Program-made: the position numbers and the translations under genes
The notes under the pieces: generated by a model
Database searches by the model: none
What the model saw: only the letters and a program-made list of their open reading frames with translations
What the model was told of the DNA's origin: nothing
Shown here: positions 16,384 to 24,730 of the stretch, in pieces
Numbering within the stretch: the first letter of the stretch is position 1
Layout of the letters: each line of letters begins with the position of its first letter
Assembly (NCBI RefSeq): GCF_014648895.1
Contig: NZ_BMRZ01000013.1
Location: 62,001 to 126,000, forward strand
Direction of reading: 5' to 3'
Length of the DNA stretch: 64,000 nucleotides
Origin: Streptomyces tanashiensis
GTDB taxonomy: Bacteria > Actinomycetota > Actinomycetes > Streptomycetales > Streptomycetaceae

Positions 16384-18480
16384 CTACACCCCGAGCACCG
16401 GCAGCGCACCGATCCGGCCGGCCCTGGCGACGAAGACGCGGTTGCCGGCGCTCGCCAGCTGGTAGGTGCCCTGGCGCTTCATCTCGATGGTGAAGAGGTG
16501 CGCGTGGGTGTCTTTGTGGACGACCTTCACGTGGCTGCTGTCCGGGGAGTGGAGCCAGACCGTCGCGCCCTCCACCGCCGGCGGGTTGACGGTGCCGGGG
16601 CCGATTCCGTCCAGGACCTCGTACCAGTCGGAGACGGGGAAGTGGACGTCCACCATGGTGCTGTACCGGTAGGCGTTGTAGCTGTTGACCGCGAAGACGA
16701 GGTCGGCGGCGGCGGTGGGTGTGCCCCAGTTGCCCCCGAGGCCGGTCTCCTCCTCCCACAGGAAGTCGCCGCGGTCGAGGCGGCGGGCCGTGAGCTTGCG
16801 GCCGCCGAAGTACGCGGCGTTGTTGTCGCCGAGTGCCGGTGTCTGGCCGTCGGTGCCCTGGTCCTTGATCTCCCAGTCCGTCTCGCCCGTCTCCGTGTAC
16901 AGGGCGGCGCAGTGGCCGTCCCTGCCGTGGATCACGAGCCGCTTCCTCCCCACGGCGGCCTTCGCGGGGCCGTTCTGGGACCGGGGGGACGTCATCGGGC
17001 GCGTCCAGGTCGTGGCCAGGGTCCAGGCGTCGACGGCGCGCAGTTCGTTGTCCTTCGTCACCAGGTAGACGTGGGTGTCGTCCGCGGCGAGGACGTCGTC
17101 GACGTCGGACTGGGTCTGCCAGACGGGGGCGCCGGTGGAGGCGACGAACGCGTTCAGGACGCCCTTCTTGTCGACCCCGACGACCAGTCGGTCGGCGACG
17201 GAGACGAAACCGGCGTCCGCTTCGATGTCCTTGGCCCGCCAGCGTTCCTTGCCGTTCGTCACGGACAGGGCGAGCAGGCCGCCCGTCTTCGCCTGCACGA
17301 TCACCACGTCCCGTACGGGCAGGGGTAGTTCGCCCTCGGCCGCCATGACGTCGAGCGGACCCCACAGGGCCTTCGGGCCCTCGCCAGGCTTCAGATCGAT
17401 GGCCGAGACGAACGCGGCCTCCGGGGTCGGCACGGCCGGCGGCACATCGGCGGTCGGCGACTTCGCCTCACCGCGGCTCAGCCACCAGGCGCCCGCCCCG
17501 CCTCCGGCGCCCAGGACCGCCACGCCCACGGCGGCGCCGGTGAGGAAGCGGCGCCGGGACGGCGCGGTGGAGGCGACGACGGTGTCCGCCGGGGCCGCCA
17601 GACGCTTCGTGGCCGCTTCCCGCCGCTTGATGTCCTCGGCCAGCGGGCCCTTGCGCCACGCGCGGTCGGCGCCCTTCGGCGGGGCGAAGGCCTCGGCGAC
17701 CTGCGGCGGTGCCGGGCGGAACGCCGGATCCTTCGCCAGGCAGGGGCCGATCAGCGTCTGGAGCTCCGGCGGCACCAGGCTGAGGTCCGGGGTGCCGTGC
17801 ACGACCTCGTACTGGACCGCCGCCACGTGCCCGCCGTCGAAGGCGCGCCGGCCGCTCGCCGCGTACGCGAGGACCGCGCCGAGCGAGAAGACGTCCGAGG
17901 CCGGTCCGACGCGCTGCCCGAGGACCTGCTCGGGGGCTCCGTAGCCCGGGGTGACGGGGATCTGGCCGGTGGTGGTGAGGGTCAGGCCGTGCTCGGGGCG
18001 CGCGATGCCGAAGTCGATGATCCGCGGGCCGGTGGAGGTGAGCACGATGTTCGCGGGCTTGAGGTCGCGGTGGACCAGGCCCGCGGCGTGGATGTCGTGC
18101 AGGGTGCGCGCGAGCTGGGCGGCGAGGGCGCGGACCGTCGGCACGTCCATCGGGCCGTACGCGCGGACGGCCTGGTCGAGCGTCGGTCCGGCGAGGAACT
18201 CGGCGGCGATCCAGGGCCGCCCGCCCTCGGTCTGCGCGCCGAGGACCCGCGCCACGCCCTTGCTGGTGACGGCCCGCGCCATGTCGGCCTCGCGGACGAA
18301 ACGCTGCGCGAGGTGCTGGTCGTGGGCGAGTTCGGGGCGCAGGACCTTGACGGCGGCCGGCGCTCCGGAGTCGTCCCGGCCCACGTACACCTTGCCCATG
18401 CCGCCCTCGCCGAGGACGCCGAGGAGCCGGTACGGGCCGAGCCGGAGCGGGTCGCCGGTGGCGAGGGGCTGCGTGGTCAC
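16384..18480 (-). CDS. Ser/Thr protein kinase with Tat-like anchor and PQQ-type beta-propeller sensor
   Basis: A 698-aa Hanks-type kinase. Residues 15-275 carry a complete kinase domain: GEGGMGKVY loop, K45, HRDLKPAN (D139), DFG (D156) and GAPEQ. After a basic linker comes SRRRFLTG (308-315), a near-perfect twin-arginine motif, directly followed by a single hydrophobic segment. Residues 375-698 resemble PQQ-enzyme beta-propeller repeats (GKERWRAKDI, GAPVWQTQ, GETDWEIKD), which would lie outside the membrane. It is the last gene of a three-gene leftward operon with another active kinase and a pseudokinase, flanked by two ESX-like cassettes that are candidate targets or ligand sources. Confidence 0.92.
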   Translation of the reverse strand: MTTQPLATGDPLRLGPYRLLGVLGEGGMGKVYVGRDDSGAPAAVKVLRPELAHDQHLAQRFVREADMARAVTSKGVARVLGAQTEGGRPWIAAEFLAGPTLDQAVRAYGPMDVPTVRALAAQLARTLHDIHAAGLVHRDLKPANIVLTSTGPRIIDFGIARPEHGLTLTTTGQIPVTPGYGAPEQVLGQRVGPASDVFSLGAVLAYAASGRRAFDGGHVAAVQYEVVHGTPDLSLVPPELQTLIGPCLAKDPAFRPAPPQVAEAFAPPKGADRAWRKGPLAEDIKRREAATKRLAAPADTVVASTAPSRRRFLTGAAVGVAVLGAGGGAGAWWLSRGEAKSPTADVPPAVPTPEAAFVSAIDLKPGEGPKALWGPLDVMAAEGELPLPVRDVVIVQAKTGGLLALSVTNGKERWRAKDIEADAGFVSVADRLVVGVDKKGVLNAFVASTGAPVWQTQSDVDDVLAADDTHVYLVTKDNELRAVDAWTLATTWTRPMTSPRSQNGPAKAAVGRKRLVIHGRDGHCAALYTETGETDWEIKDQGTDGQTPALGDNNAAYFGGRKLTARRLDRGDFLWEEETGLGGNWGTPTAAADLVFAVNSYNAYRYSTMVDVHFPVSDWYEVLDGIGPGTVNPPAVEGATVWLHSPDSSHVKVVHKDTHAHLFTIEMKRQGTYQLASAGNRVFVARAGRIGALPVLGV

Positions 18481-18538
18481 GAAGGCTGCTTTCCGGTTGG
18501 TGGGAGTGAACGGGGAGAGGGGTGGGGAGGAGGCGGGC

Positions 18539-20734
18539 TCAGGCGTAGGGGATCGCCACGACGGACGTCTTGCCGGCGCCGATGATGCGCGTCCGTTCCT
18601 TGTCGACGACGAAGCGGCCGGCGTCCGTGGGGAACACCCACGCCGAGCGGTTGCTGTCCAGGTCGACCGCGCTCAGCCCGCCCCGTACGGGCGTGTACAC
18701 GTACCTCTCGCCGACCACGGGAGAGGCGAAGAAGTCGGGAGTCAGAGTGCGGCCGGAGGGCGACTCCGTCCACCGCCTGACACCGAGGTCGGCCGTGACG
18801 GCCACGAGCCCGGGGGTGTCCCTGTTCTCCTGCGCGTAGACGATGCCGCCCGAGACGGCCGGCACACCGTAGGAGGTGTCGGCGGAACCGGAGCCGTACT
18901 CCCAGGCGATCCCGCCGTCGGTGAGACGCAGCGCCCGGAGGCGGTCCCCGCCGAAGTACGCGTGCCGCTCGTCGATGGCGAGCTGGCCGGGGATGAACTG
19001 GGCGGATTCCTTCAGCGGAAGGCGGCGCTGCCAGAGCCGGCGGCCGGTCTGCACGTCGAGCGCCTGGACGAGGAAGGAGTCCAGGTCGCCGCTGTTCTTG
19101 CCCAGGATCAGCCGGCCGCCGGACACCTGGGCGAGCCAGGGGCGTACGCCGTCCCATTCGTACGCCTGACGCCACGCCTCCTTGCCCGTGCGCAGGTTGA
19201 CGGCGAGCAGATGCCAGCCCGTCTGGTTCACGTCCGAGTCGATGCTGTGATCGCCCCGCCGCGAGGCGGCGAAGAGCGTCCCGCCGGCGGCGGTGAGGAG
19301 CTCCGTGCCCGAGCTCGAGCCGTCGAAGCCCTTCAGCTCGATCGTCTTGGCCGCTTCCTTGCCGGTGCGGGGGGCGATCGTACGGATCTTCAGGGCGCCC
19401 GCCTTCTCGAGGGGGCCGTCCGAGAGGTAGAAGGACGTGCCGTCGGTCGTGACCTGGTGCGGTTCCATGACCATGGAATCCGACCAGAGCACACTCCCGT
19501 CCTTCGGATCCAGCACCCGGAACGACACCGTCTCCGCGAAGCCGACCACGTCGCCCGCGAGGAGCTGGGTGGTCCGTTCCTCGCGGTCCAGGGACGATCC
19601 CTGCCACAGTGCCTTCGGCGCCCCGTCCGTGGCCGTCGTCGCCGGGATCGCGGTGGGGCCCGTGGCGGTCGGGGCGCCGGGGGAGCCGGTGTCGGAGGTG
19701 CGGGTGCCCAGCCATGCCCATACGCCCGCTCCCGCCCCCGCGAGGCCCAGCAGGGAGCCGCCGCCCAATGTGAGGGCGCGGCGGCGGGAGAGCGGGGTGC
19801 TCGGGACCGTCGCCGTCGTCGCGGATTCCGCCGGGGCCGGGAGGCGGTGCGGGGTGTGGAGCCAGACGTCGGTCGCCCGGCGGGCGATGTCGGCCAGGAG
19901 CAGGGGCGGCAGGTGGTCGGCGAACTCGCCGTGGCCGTCGTGGAGATGGTTCGTCAGGGTGTGCGTGGTGGGGCGGGCCGCCGGGTCCTTCGCGAAGCAG
20001 GCGGTCAGGAGCGGCAGCAGCGACTCCGGTACGCCGGTGAGGTCGGGCTCGGCGTAGCGCACGCGGTAGAGGAGGTCGGCGGGGGAGCCCGTGCCGAAGG
20101 GGCCGTGGCCGGTGGCGGCGAAGACGAGGACGCCGGCGAGGGCGAACACATCGCCCGCCGGGGTGTGTTCCTCGCCGCTCGCCTGCTCGGGCGACATGAA
20201 GGCGGGCGTGCCGGCCGCCGCCCCCGTGCGGGTGAGGTGGTCGTCGCCGGCCGCGCGGGCGATGCCGAAGTCGATGATCTTCGGGCCGTACGCGGTGACG
20301 AGGACGTTCGAGGGCTTCAGGTCGCGGTGGACCACGTCCGAGGAGTGCAGTTGGGCGAGGGCCCCGGCCAGTGCGGCGCCGAGGGCGCGGACGGTCGGTT
20401 CGGGGAGCGGGCCGCCGAGCGCGACGGCGTCGTCGAGCGGCGGGCCGAGGACGTACTCGGTGGCCAGCCACGGCGTCTCGGCGAGCGGGTCGGCGTCGAC
20501 GACGGCCGCTCCGTGCCGCGCGCCGATGATCCGCGCCGCGTCCGTCTCCAGGCGGAAGCGGCTGCGGAAGGCGGGGTCGGTGGCGAGACGGGCGTGCACG
20601 GTCTTCAGGGCGACCGTCCGGCCGCCGGGCGTGCGCGCCAGGTAGACCGTGCCCATGCCGCCGGAGCCGAGACGGGCGATGAGGCGGTACGTGGCGACGG
20701 TGGCCGGGTCGTCGTGGGTCAGGGGCGACAGCAT
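18539..20734 (-). CDS. Ser/Thr protein kinase with PQQ-type beta-propeller sensor
   Basis: A 731-aa kinase paralogous to its downstream neighbour. The catalytic domain (about 14-270) is intact: GSGGMGTVY, K44, HRDLKPSN (D138), DFG (D155) and SPEQ. At 316-319 a twin-arginine-like SRRRALTLGGG precedes a single hydrophobic helix. The C-terminal half shows propeller-blade repeats (DGSVLWSDS, GKEAWRQAY, GRRLWQRRL, GGIAWEYGS) typical of PQQ-like domains. Eight such blades usually make a ring that binds a ligand or protein. It starts 9 nt after the pseudokinase stop and ends 58 nt before the next kinase, consistent with one transcript. Confidence 0.92.
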   Translation of the reverse strand: MLSPLTHDDPATVATYRLIARLGSGGMGTVYLARTPGGRTVALKTVHARLATDPAFRSRFRLETDAARIIGARHGAAVVDADPLAETPWLATEYVLGPPLDDAVALGGPLPEPTVRALGAALAGALAQLHSSDVVHRDLKPSNVLVTAYGPKIIDFGIARAAGDDHLTRTGAAAGTPAFMSPEQASGEEHTPAGDVFALAGVLVFAATGHGPFGTGSPADLLYRVRYAEPDLTGVPESLLPLLTACFAKDPAARPTTHTLTNHLHDGHGEFADHLPPLLLADIARRATDVWLHTPHRLPAPAESATTATVPSTPLSRRRALTLGGGSLLGLAGAGAGVWAWLGTRTSDTGSPGAPTATGPTAIPATTATDGAPKALWQGSSLDREERTTQLLAGDVVGFAETVSFRVLDPKDGSVLWSDSMVMEPHQVTTDGTSFYLSDGPLEKAGALKIRTIAPRTGKEAAKTIELKGFDGSSSGTELLTAAGGTLFAASRRGDHSIDSDVNQTGWHLLAVNLRTGKEAWRQAYEWDGVRPWLAQVSGGRLILGKNSGDLDSFLVQALDVQTGRRLWQRRLPLKESAQFIPGQLAIDERHAYFGGDRLRALRLTDGGIAWEYGSGSADTSYGVPAVSGGIVYAQENRDTPGLVAVTADLGVRRWTESPSGRTLTPDFFASPVVGERYVYTPVRGGLSAVDLDSNRSAWVFPTDAGRFVVDKERTRIIGAGKTSVVAIPYA

Positions 20735-20743
20735 CAGGTCAGG

Positions 20744-21658
20744 TCAGGTCCGTGAAGAGGGGGCGGTGGCGGTGTCGGTGTCCGTGGGGAGTTCGGCCGC
20801 CAGGAGTTCGGACGACTGGCGCGCCAGTGCCGCCACCACCCGGCCCGGGAGCCAGCCCGGGGTCAGCAGGGCGCCGGCCGAGTTCAGGACGGTCCGGTGC
20901 GGGGTGGGTGGCGCGAGGGCGGCCATCAGGTCGGCGGCGGTGGGGCGGTCCGCCGGGTCGCGGGCCAGGCAGGAGGAGATCACCGGCCGCAGGGCGGAGG
21001 GGAGTTCGTCGCGTTCGGGCACGGTGTGGCCGGTGGCGGCGTACGCGAGGACCGCGCCGAGCGCGAAGACGTCGCCCGGCGGTCGCGGGCGGCCGCCGGA
21101 CGCCTGCTCGGGGGCGAGCGCGCCCGGTTCGAGGCCGGGCAGGCCGGTGCGCGCCTCTCCGTCGGGGCCGGCCGCCCGTACGGCGCCGAAGCAGCTCAGC
21201 CGGGGGCCGTCGGCGGTGAGCAGGACGGCGGCGGGGGAGACCCCGGCGTGCGTGAGGCCCTGCGCGTGCGCGGCGGCGAGCGCCTCGGCGAGGGCGACGC
21301 CCACGGCCCGTACGGACCCCTCGGGCAGCGGCCCGCCGTGGACGGCGAGGGCGACCGGGAGGGGGAGGGCGGGGACGTAGGGGGTCGCGTACCAGGGGGA
21401 CTCGCCGGGCGCGGCCAGGTCCGTCACCGGGGCGATCCACGGGCCGAGGAGCCGGCGGGCCGCGTCGGCCTCCGTGGCGAAGCGGGCCGGGTCGGTGCCG
21501 GGCAGCGGGGTGTTGAGCAGGACCGTGCGCTCGCCGTCCCGCGTGCACGCGACGAAGCGGCGGCAGGAGACGGTTGCCGTCGGCGGATCGAGGCGGGTGA
21601 TCAGGCGGTACGGGCCGATCCGGCGCGCGGACTCCTCCCGCGTGCGTGCCTGTTCCAC
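20744..21658 (-). CDS. Kinase-fold protein lacking catalytic residues (pseudokinase)
   Basis: A 304-aa protein starting at a GTG (21656-21658). It aligns along its length with the kinase domains of the two following genes (GPYRLITRL, ATEADAARR, APEQASG, GDVFALGAVLAYAATG). The nucleotide loop glycines are gone (RLDPPTATVS), the ATP-anchoring lysine is replaced (TVLLNT), HRDLKPxN reads HAGVSPAAV (137-145) and DFG reads CFG (156-158). It cannot be a conventional kinase. There is no transmembrane or propeller region. As first gene of the kinase operon it probably acts as a scaffold or allosteric partner. It is divergent from cassette B across 298 nt. Confidence 0.88.
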   Translation of the reverse strand: MEQARTREESARRIGPYRLITRLDPPTATVSCRRFVACTRDGERTVLLNTPLPGTDPARFATEADAARRLLGPWIAPVTDLAAPGESPWYATPYVPALPLPVALAVHGGPLPEGSVRAVGVALAEALAAAHAQGLTHAGVSPAAVLLTADGPRLSCFGAVRAAGPDGEARTGLPGLEPGALAPEQASGGRPRPPGDVFALGAVLAYAATGHTVPERDELPSALRPVISSCLARDPADRPTAADLMAALAPPTPHRTVLNSAGALLTPGWLPGRVVAALARQSSELLAAELPTDTDTATAPSSRT

Positions 21659-21956
21659 GTGTACGTCCCCCCGTCGTTCCCGCGCCCCGTGGTGACGGGG
21701 CGCCGGGAGAGCCTATCGAGGCGGGAGCGGGGGGCCGTTCCCGGGCCGGAACGCCCGGGCTGTCCGAGTTGCGAAGGTGAAGCGGAGCGCCTGGCCGCCG
21801 AGAACCTTGGAAATGAGGGGAGATTCTCTGTGCAGACTGCCCGAACGGGTGCTCGGAGATGACCGGCGGGCTACGATCGCGATGCCTCGCCCGGCGCGGA
21901 ACTTGCTGAGGCGAAGCCGGAACGATCACCGCAGGACAGTCGCCACGGGGGAGAGC

Positions 21957-22385
21957 ATGTCGTTCGAAGAGGAGTGGGCGTCCGTACGGTCCGCGTCGAC
22001 GGCCAACGTGAGCATGAGGCTCAACCAGGTCGCGCCCGAGCCCGGGGGCGGCGGCGGGGGCAACGCCGACCTCGGCGTCGACCAGGACAAGCTCGGCGCC
22101 ATCGGCAGCGCCGCGTACGCGCTGCACGGCCGGCTCGCCAAGGACGGCAACCACGCCCGTACGAGCACGACCGAGGCGGCCACCCAGCTGAAGGGGCACG
22201 ACTTCCTCACCGGTTCGGCCATGGCGGCCGTGCAGGAGACGTGGGACTCCCAGCTGAAGACGCTCCTCGACGCCTGCGCGAACATCTCCAACCACCTCGA
22301 CTACAGCGCGGCGTCGCACGCGAAGGAAGAGGAAGACATCAAGGCGGCCCTCGCGGCCTCCCAGATCGACCAGTACTTCAAGTAG
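21957..22385 (+). CDS. WXG100-like small protein, cassette B
   Basis: A 142-aa paralog of the protein at 12948. The ATG at 21957 follows a GGGGGAGAG ribosome site; the frame is open upstream but unlike the paralog there. It starts MSFEEEW, has the MRLNQV segment, a six-glycine run near residue 34, LGAIGSAAYAL, FLTGSAM, and ends SQIDQYF. There is no signal peptide or transmembrane helix. It is divergent from the pseudokinase gene, so the 298-nt gap (21659-21956) should contain both promoters. The next gene begins 15 nt downstream. Inferred role: helical partner of the 773-aa protein. Confidence 0.8.
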   Translation: MSFEEEWASVRSASTANVSMRLNQVAPEPGGGGGGNADLGVDQDKLGAIGSAAYALHGRLAKDGNHARTSTTEAATQLKGHDFLTGSAMAAVQETWDSQLKTLLDACANISNHLDYSAASHAKEEEDIKAALAASQIDQYFK

Positions 22386-22400
22386 GCCGGGGGATCCGCT

Positions 22401-24722
22401 GTGCTGACCTATCAGAACGTCATGCAGGCCGCGCTCGACCGGATGAAGACGGCCGCCGACGAATGGTCCGCCCTGAAGGGCAAGCTCGACACGCTCACCC
22501 AGGACGCCCAGTCCACCATGGCCGCGAAGGCCAGGGACGACTACTGGCGCGGGGTGAACGCCGAGGTCACGAAGCCGTTCGTGGACAAGACGGCGAAGGA
22601 GTTCGGCGACGCCGCGAAGGCCGCCGACGGCATCCACAAGATCCTCGCCGACGGCCACCAGGCCTTCAAGAAGGCCCAGGACGACCTCAAGGCGATCGCC
22701 GAGACGGAGGCCCCCGCCAAGGGCTTCTACGTCAAGGCCGACGGCACCGTCGCCGCCCGGGAGCCGCTCTCCGAGATCAAGGACCCCGGCGCCCGCCACG
22801 ACCCCGACTTCCAGGACCTGGTCCGCAAGGAGCGCGCCGACATCCGGGCGATGGAGGAGCGCATCAAGGCGATCCTGGAGGTCTGCACCGAGGCCGACGT
22901 GGCCTGCTCCAACGCGCTCCGGGCCAACAACACCGGCGACCGGAACAACTTCAGCGGCCCGAAGTACACGAGCCTCGACGCCGAGGAGGCGCAGCGGGCC
23001 GTCGACCTCGCCAAGAAGGGCCGGGACATCTCGCACGAGGAGCTGATGCGCCTCAACGAGCTGCTCAAGGACAACAGCGGCTCCAAGGAGTTCTCCCGGG
23101 CCTTCTACGACGGCATGGGCCCGAAGGGGGCCCTGGAGTTCTTCGGGCAGCTGTCGACCGACACGTACGACTACTCGAAGGTCGACAAGCAGCGCCTCGC
23201 CGACGTCCAGGACCTGCAGAAGAACCTGGGCCTCAACCTGGCGACGGCGACGCAGGGCGGCGACGCGTGGACCGACAAGTGGTCCACGGACATGCGCAAG
23301 CTCGGCACGGAGCGCATCCCGCTGGTCAAGTACGACAACAACCCGGCGTACGGCTACCAGTTGCTCGGCGGCATCATGCGCTACGGCAACTACGACCCCA
23401 AGTTCCTGGTCCCGATCGCGGAGCACGTCACCCAGCTGCACGCGAAGGACCCGTACATGTTCGCCGACAGCAAGCCGCTCGGCGGCGGCTGGCTGAAGAA
23501 CCAGTACAACCCGTCCGGCGTCAACGGCTCCGGCTTCGACCCGATGAACTCGATGCTGGAGGCGCTCGGGCACAGCCCGGAGGCGGCGAAGGAGTACTTC
23601 TCCAAGGAGCCCACGTCCTACAACAAGGACGGCAGCGTCGGCGGGACGGTGGACCTGGACCCGAAGAAGGACGGGGCCCAGAAGGGCTACCTGGACTACT
23701 TCCAGAACAAGGACTACGAGTTCTTCCCCGACGTCGAGGGCCACAACCCGGACGACTGGAAGAAGACCGCGGAGTACATGCCGGACGCCCTCGGCCACGC
23801 CCTGGAGGCGGCGACCACGGGTCACGGCTGGGACGACCCCAACCCGCAGCTGCACCGCGACGAGAAGTCCGCCGAGATCATGAAGCAGGTGATCGACTCG
23901 TACGGGACGAACACCGAGCTCCGCGGGCAGCACAAGCCGCTGATGGACAGCCTGGGGCGGATGGGCGCCGCCTACATCGACGACCTGAACTACTCCACGT
24001 ACAACTTCGGCGATTCCGGTGACGCCCTCGGCCGGGACAAGCTGTTCGGCGCGAGCAGCGACGGAAGCTCGCGCACGGACTTCGGCGAGGGCGCCAGCCT
24101 CCGGTTCATGAACGCCGTCGCGGGCGACGAGCAGGGGTACAAGTCGCTCTCCGCCGCGCAGCAGGTCTTCGAGGCCGGCGGTCTCAAGGTGCTGGAGGGG
24201 GACAAGGACTCCCAGCTCACCTTCCTCCACAACTCGACCAAGCTGCACGGCATCCTCGACGAGTCGCGGATCGACGCCATCTCCCTGGAGTTCAAGGACC
24301 AGGAGGAGGCCAAGAACCTGGAGATGGAGAAGCAGGCCGAGTGGCGGAAGTCCGCCGTCAGCGGCGGTGTCGCCGCGGTGGTCGGTGTCGGCTCCGCCGT
24401 GGTGCTCGGGCCCGCCGCGGGACTCGTGGCGGCGACCGCGGTCCCGATCATCATGGAGACCGTCGGGTCCGCGGTCAGCACGGACTACGCCTCGGACACC
24501 CTGCAGTACCTCAAGGACAACGAGTACAAGAACGACGACGACGCGGACTCCGCCGTCGTGGACGCCCGCCAGCAAGGCCGTCGTGCCGTGGTCGTTCCCG
24601 CCCTCAACGTCGCCGAGATGCAGGGGCTGACCCAGGCCGAGCGGCAGGAACTGATCCGCGAGATCGAGTACTCGTACAACACGGGCGCGAAGAGCGTCGA
24701 CGACCTAACCGCGAACAAGTGA
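22401..24722 (+). CDS. Large uncharacterised T7SS-associated protein, cassette B
   Basis: A 773-aa paralog of the 13407 gene product, from a GTG preceded by GGGGGA. The N-terminal hairpin has a W-R-G turn (YWRGVNAEVTKPF) and the same FVxKTAKEFGDA sequence. NNFSGPKYTSLDAEEA, MGPKGALEFFGQL and DALGHALEAATTGHGW recur at matching positions. A glycine-rich hydrophobic stretch (about 655-700, GVAAVVGVGSAVVLGPAAGL) lies near the C-terminus. Length agrees within one residue with the paralog although sequence has diverged strongly, so the duplication is old or the copies face different selection. Function unknown. Confidence 0.76.
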   Translation: MLTYQNVMQAALDRMKTAADEWSALKGKLDTLTQDAQSTMAAKARDDYWRGVNAEVTKPFVDKTAKEFGDAAKAADGIHKILADGHQAFKKAQDDLKAIAETEAPAKGFYVKADGTVAAREPLSEIKDPGARHDPDFQDLVRKERADIRAMEERIKAILEVCTEADVACSNALRANNTGDRNNFSGPKYTSLDAEEAQRAVDLAKKGRDISHEELMRLNELLKDNSGSKEFSRAFYDGMGPKGALEFFGQLSTDTYDYSKVDKQRLADVQDLQKNLGLNLATATQGGDAWTDKWSTDMRKLGTERIPLVKYDNNPAYGYQLLGGIMRYGNYDPKFLVPIAEHVTQLHAKDPYMFADSKPLGGGWLKNQYNPSGVNGSGFDPMNSMLEALGHSPEAAKEYFSKEPTSYNKDGSVGGTVDLDPKKDGAQKGYLDYFQNKDYEFFPDVEGHNPDDWKKTAEYMPDALGHALEAATTGHGWDDPNPQLHRDEKSAEIMKQVIDSYGTNTELRGQHKPLMDSLGRMGAAYIDDLNYSTYNFGDSGDALGRDKLFGASSDGSSRTDFGEGASLRFMNAVAGDEQGYKSLSAAQQVFEAGGLKVLEGDKDSQLTFLHNSTKLHGILDESRIDAISLEFKDQEEAKNLEMEKQAEWRKSAVSGGVAAVVGVGSAVVLGPAAGLVAATAVPIIMETVGSAVSTDYASDTLQYLKDNEYKNDDDADSAVVDARQQGRRAVVVPALNVAEMQGLTQAERQELIREIEYSYNTGAKSVDDLTANK

Positions 24723-24730
24723 GGCGGACA

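Noticed and set aside
20739..24575. A 1278-codon open frame on the minus strand across cassette B and the pseudokinase
   Set aside because: It is antisense to genes with clear homology, has the Val/Leu/Gly/Arg bias of a GC-rich shadow frame, and shows no motif.
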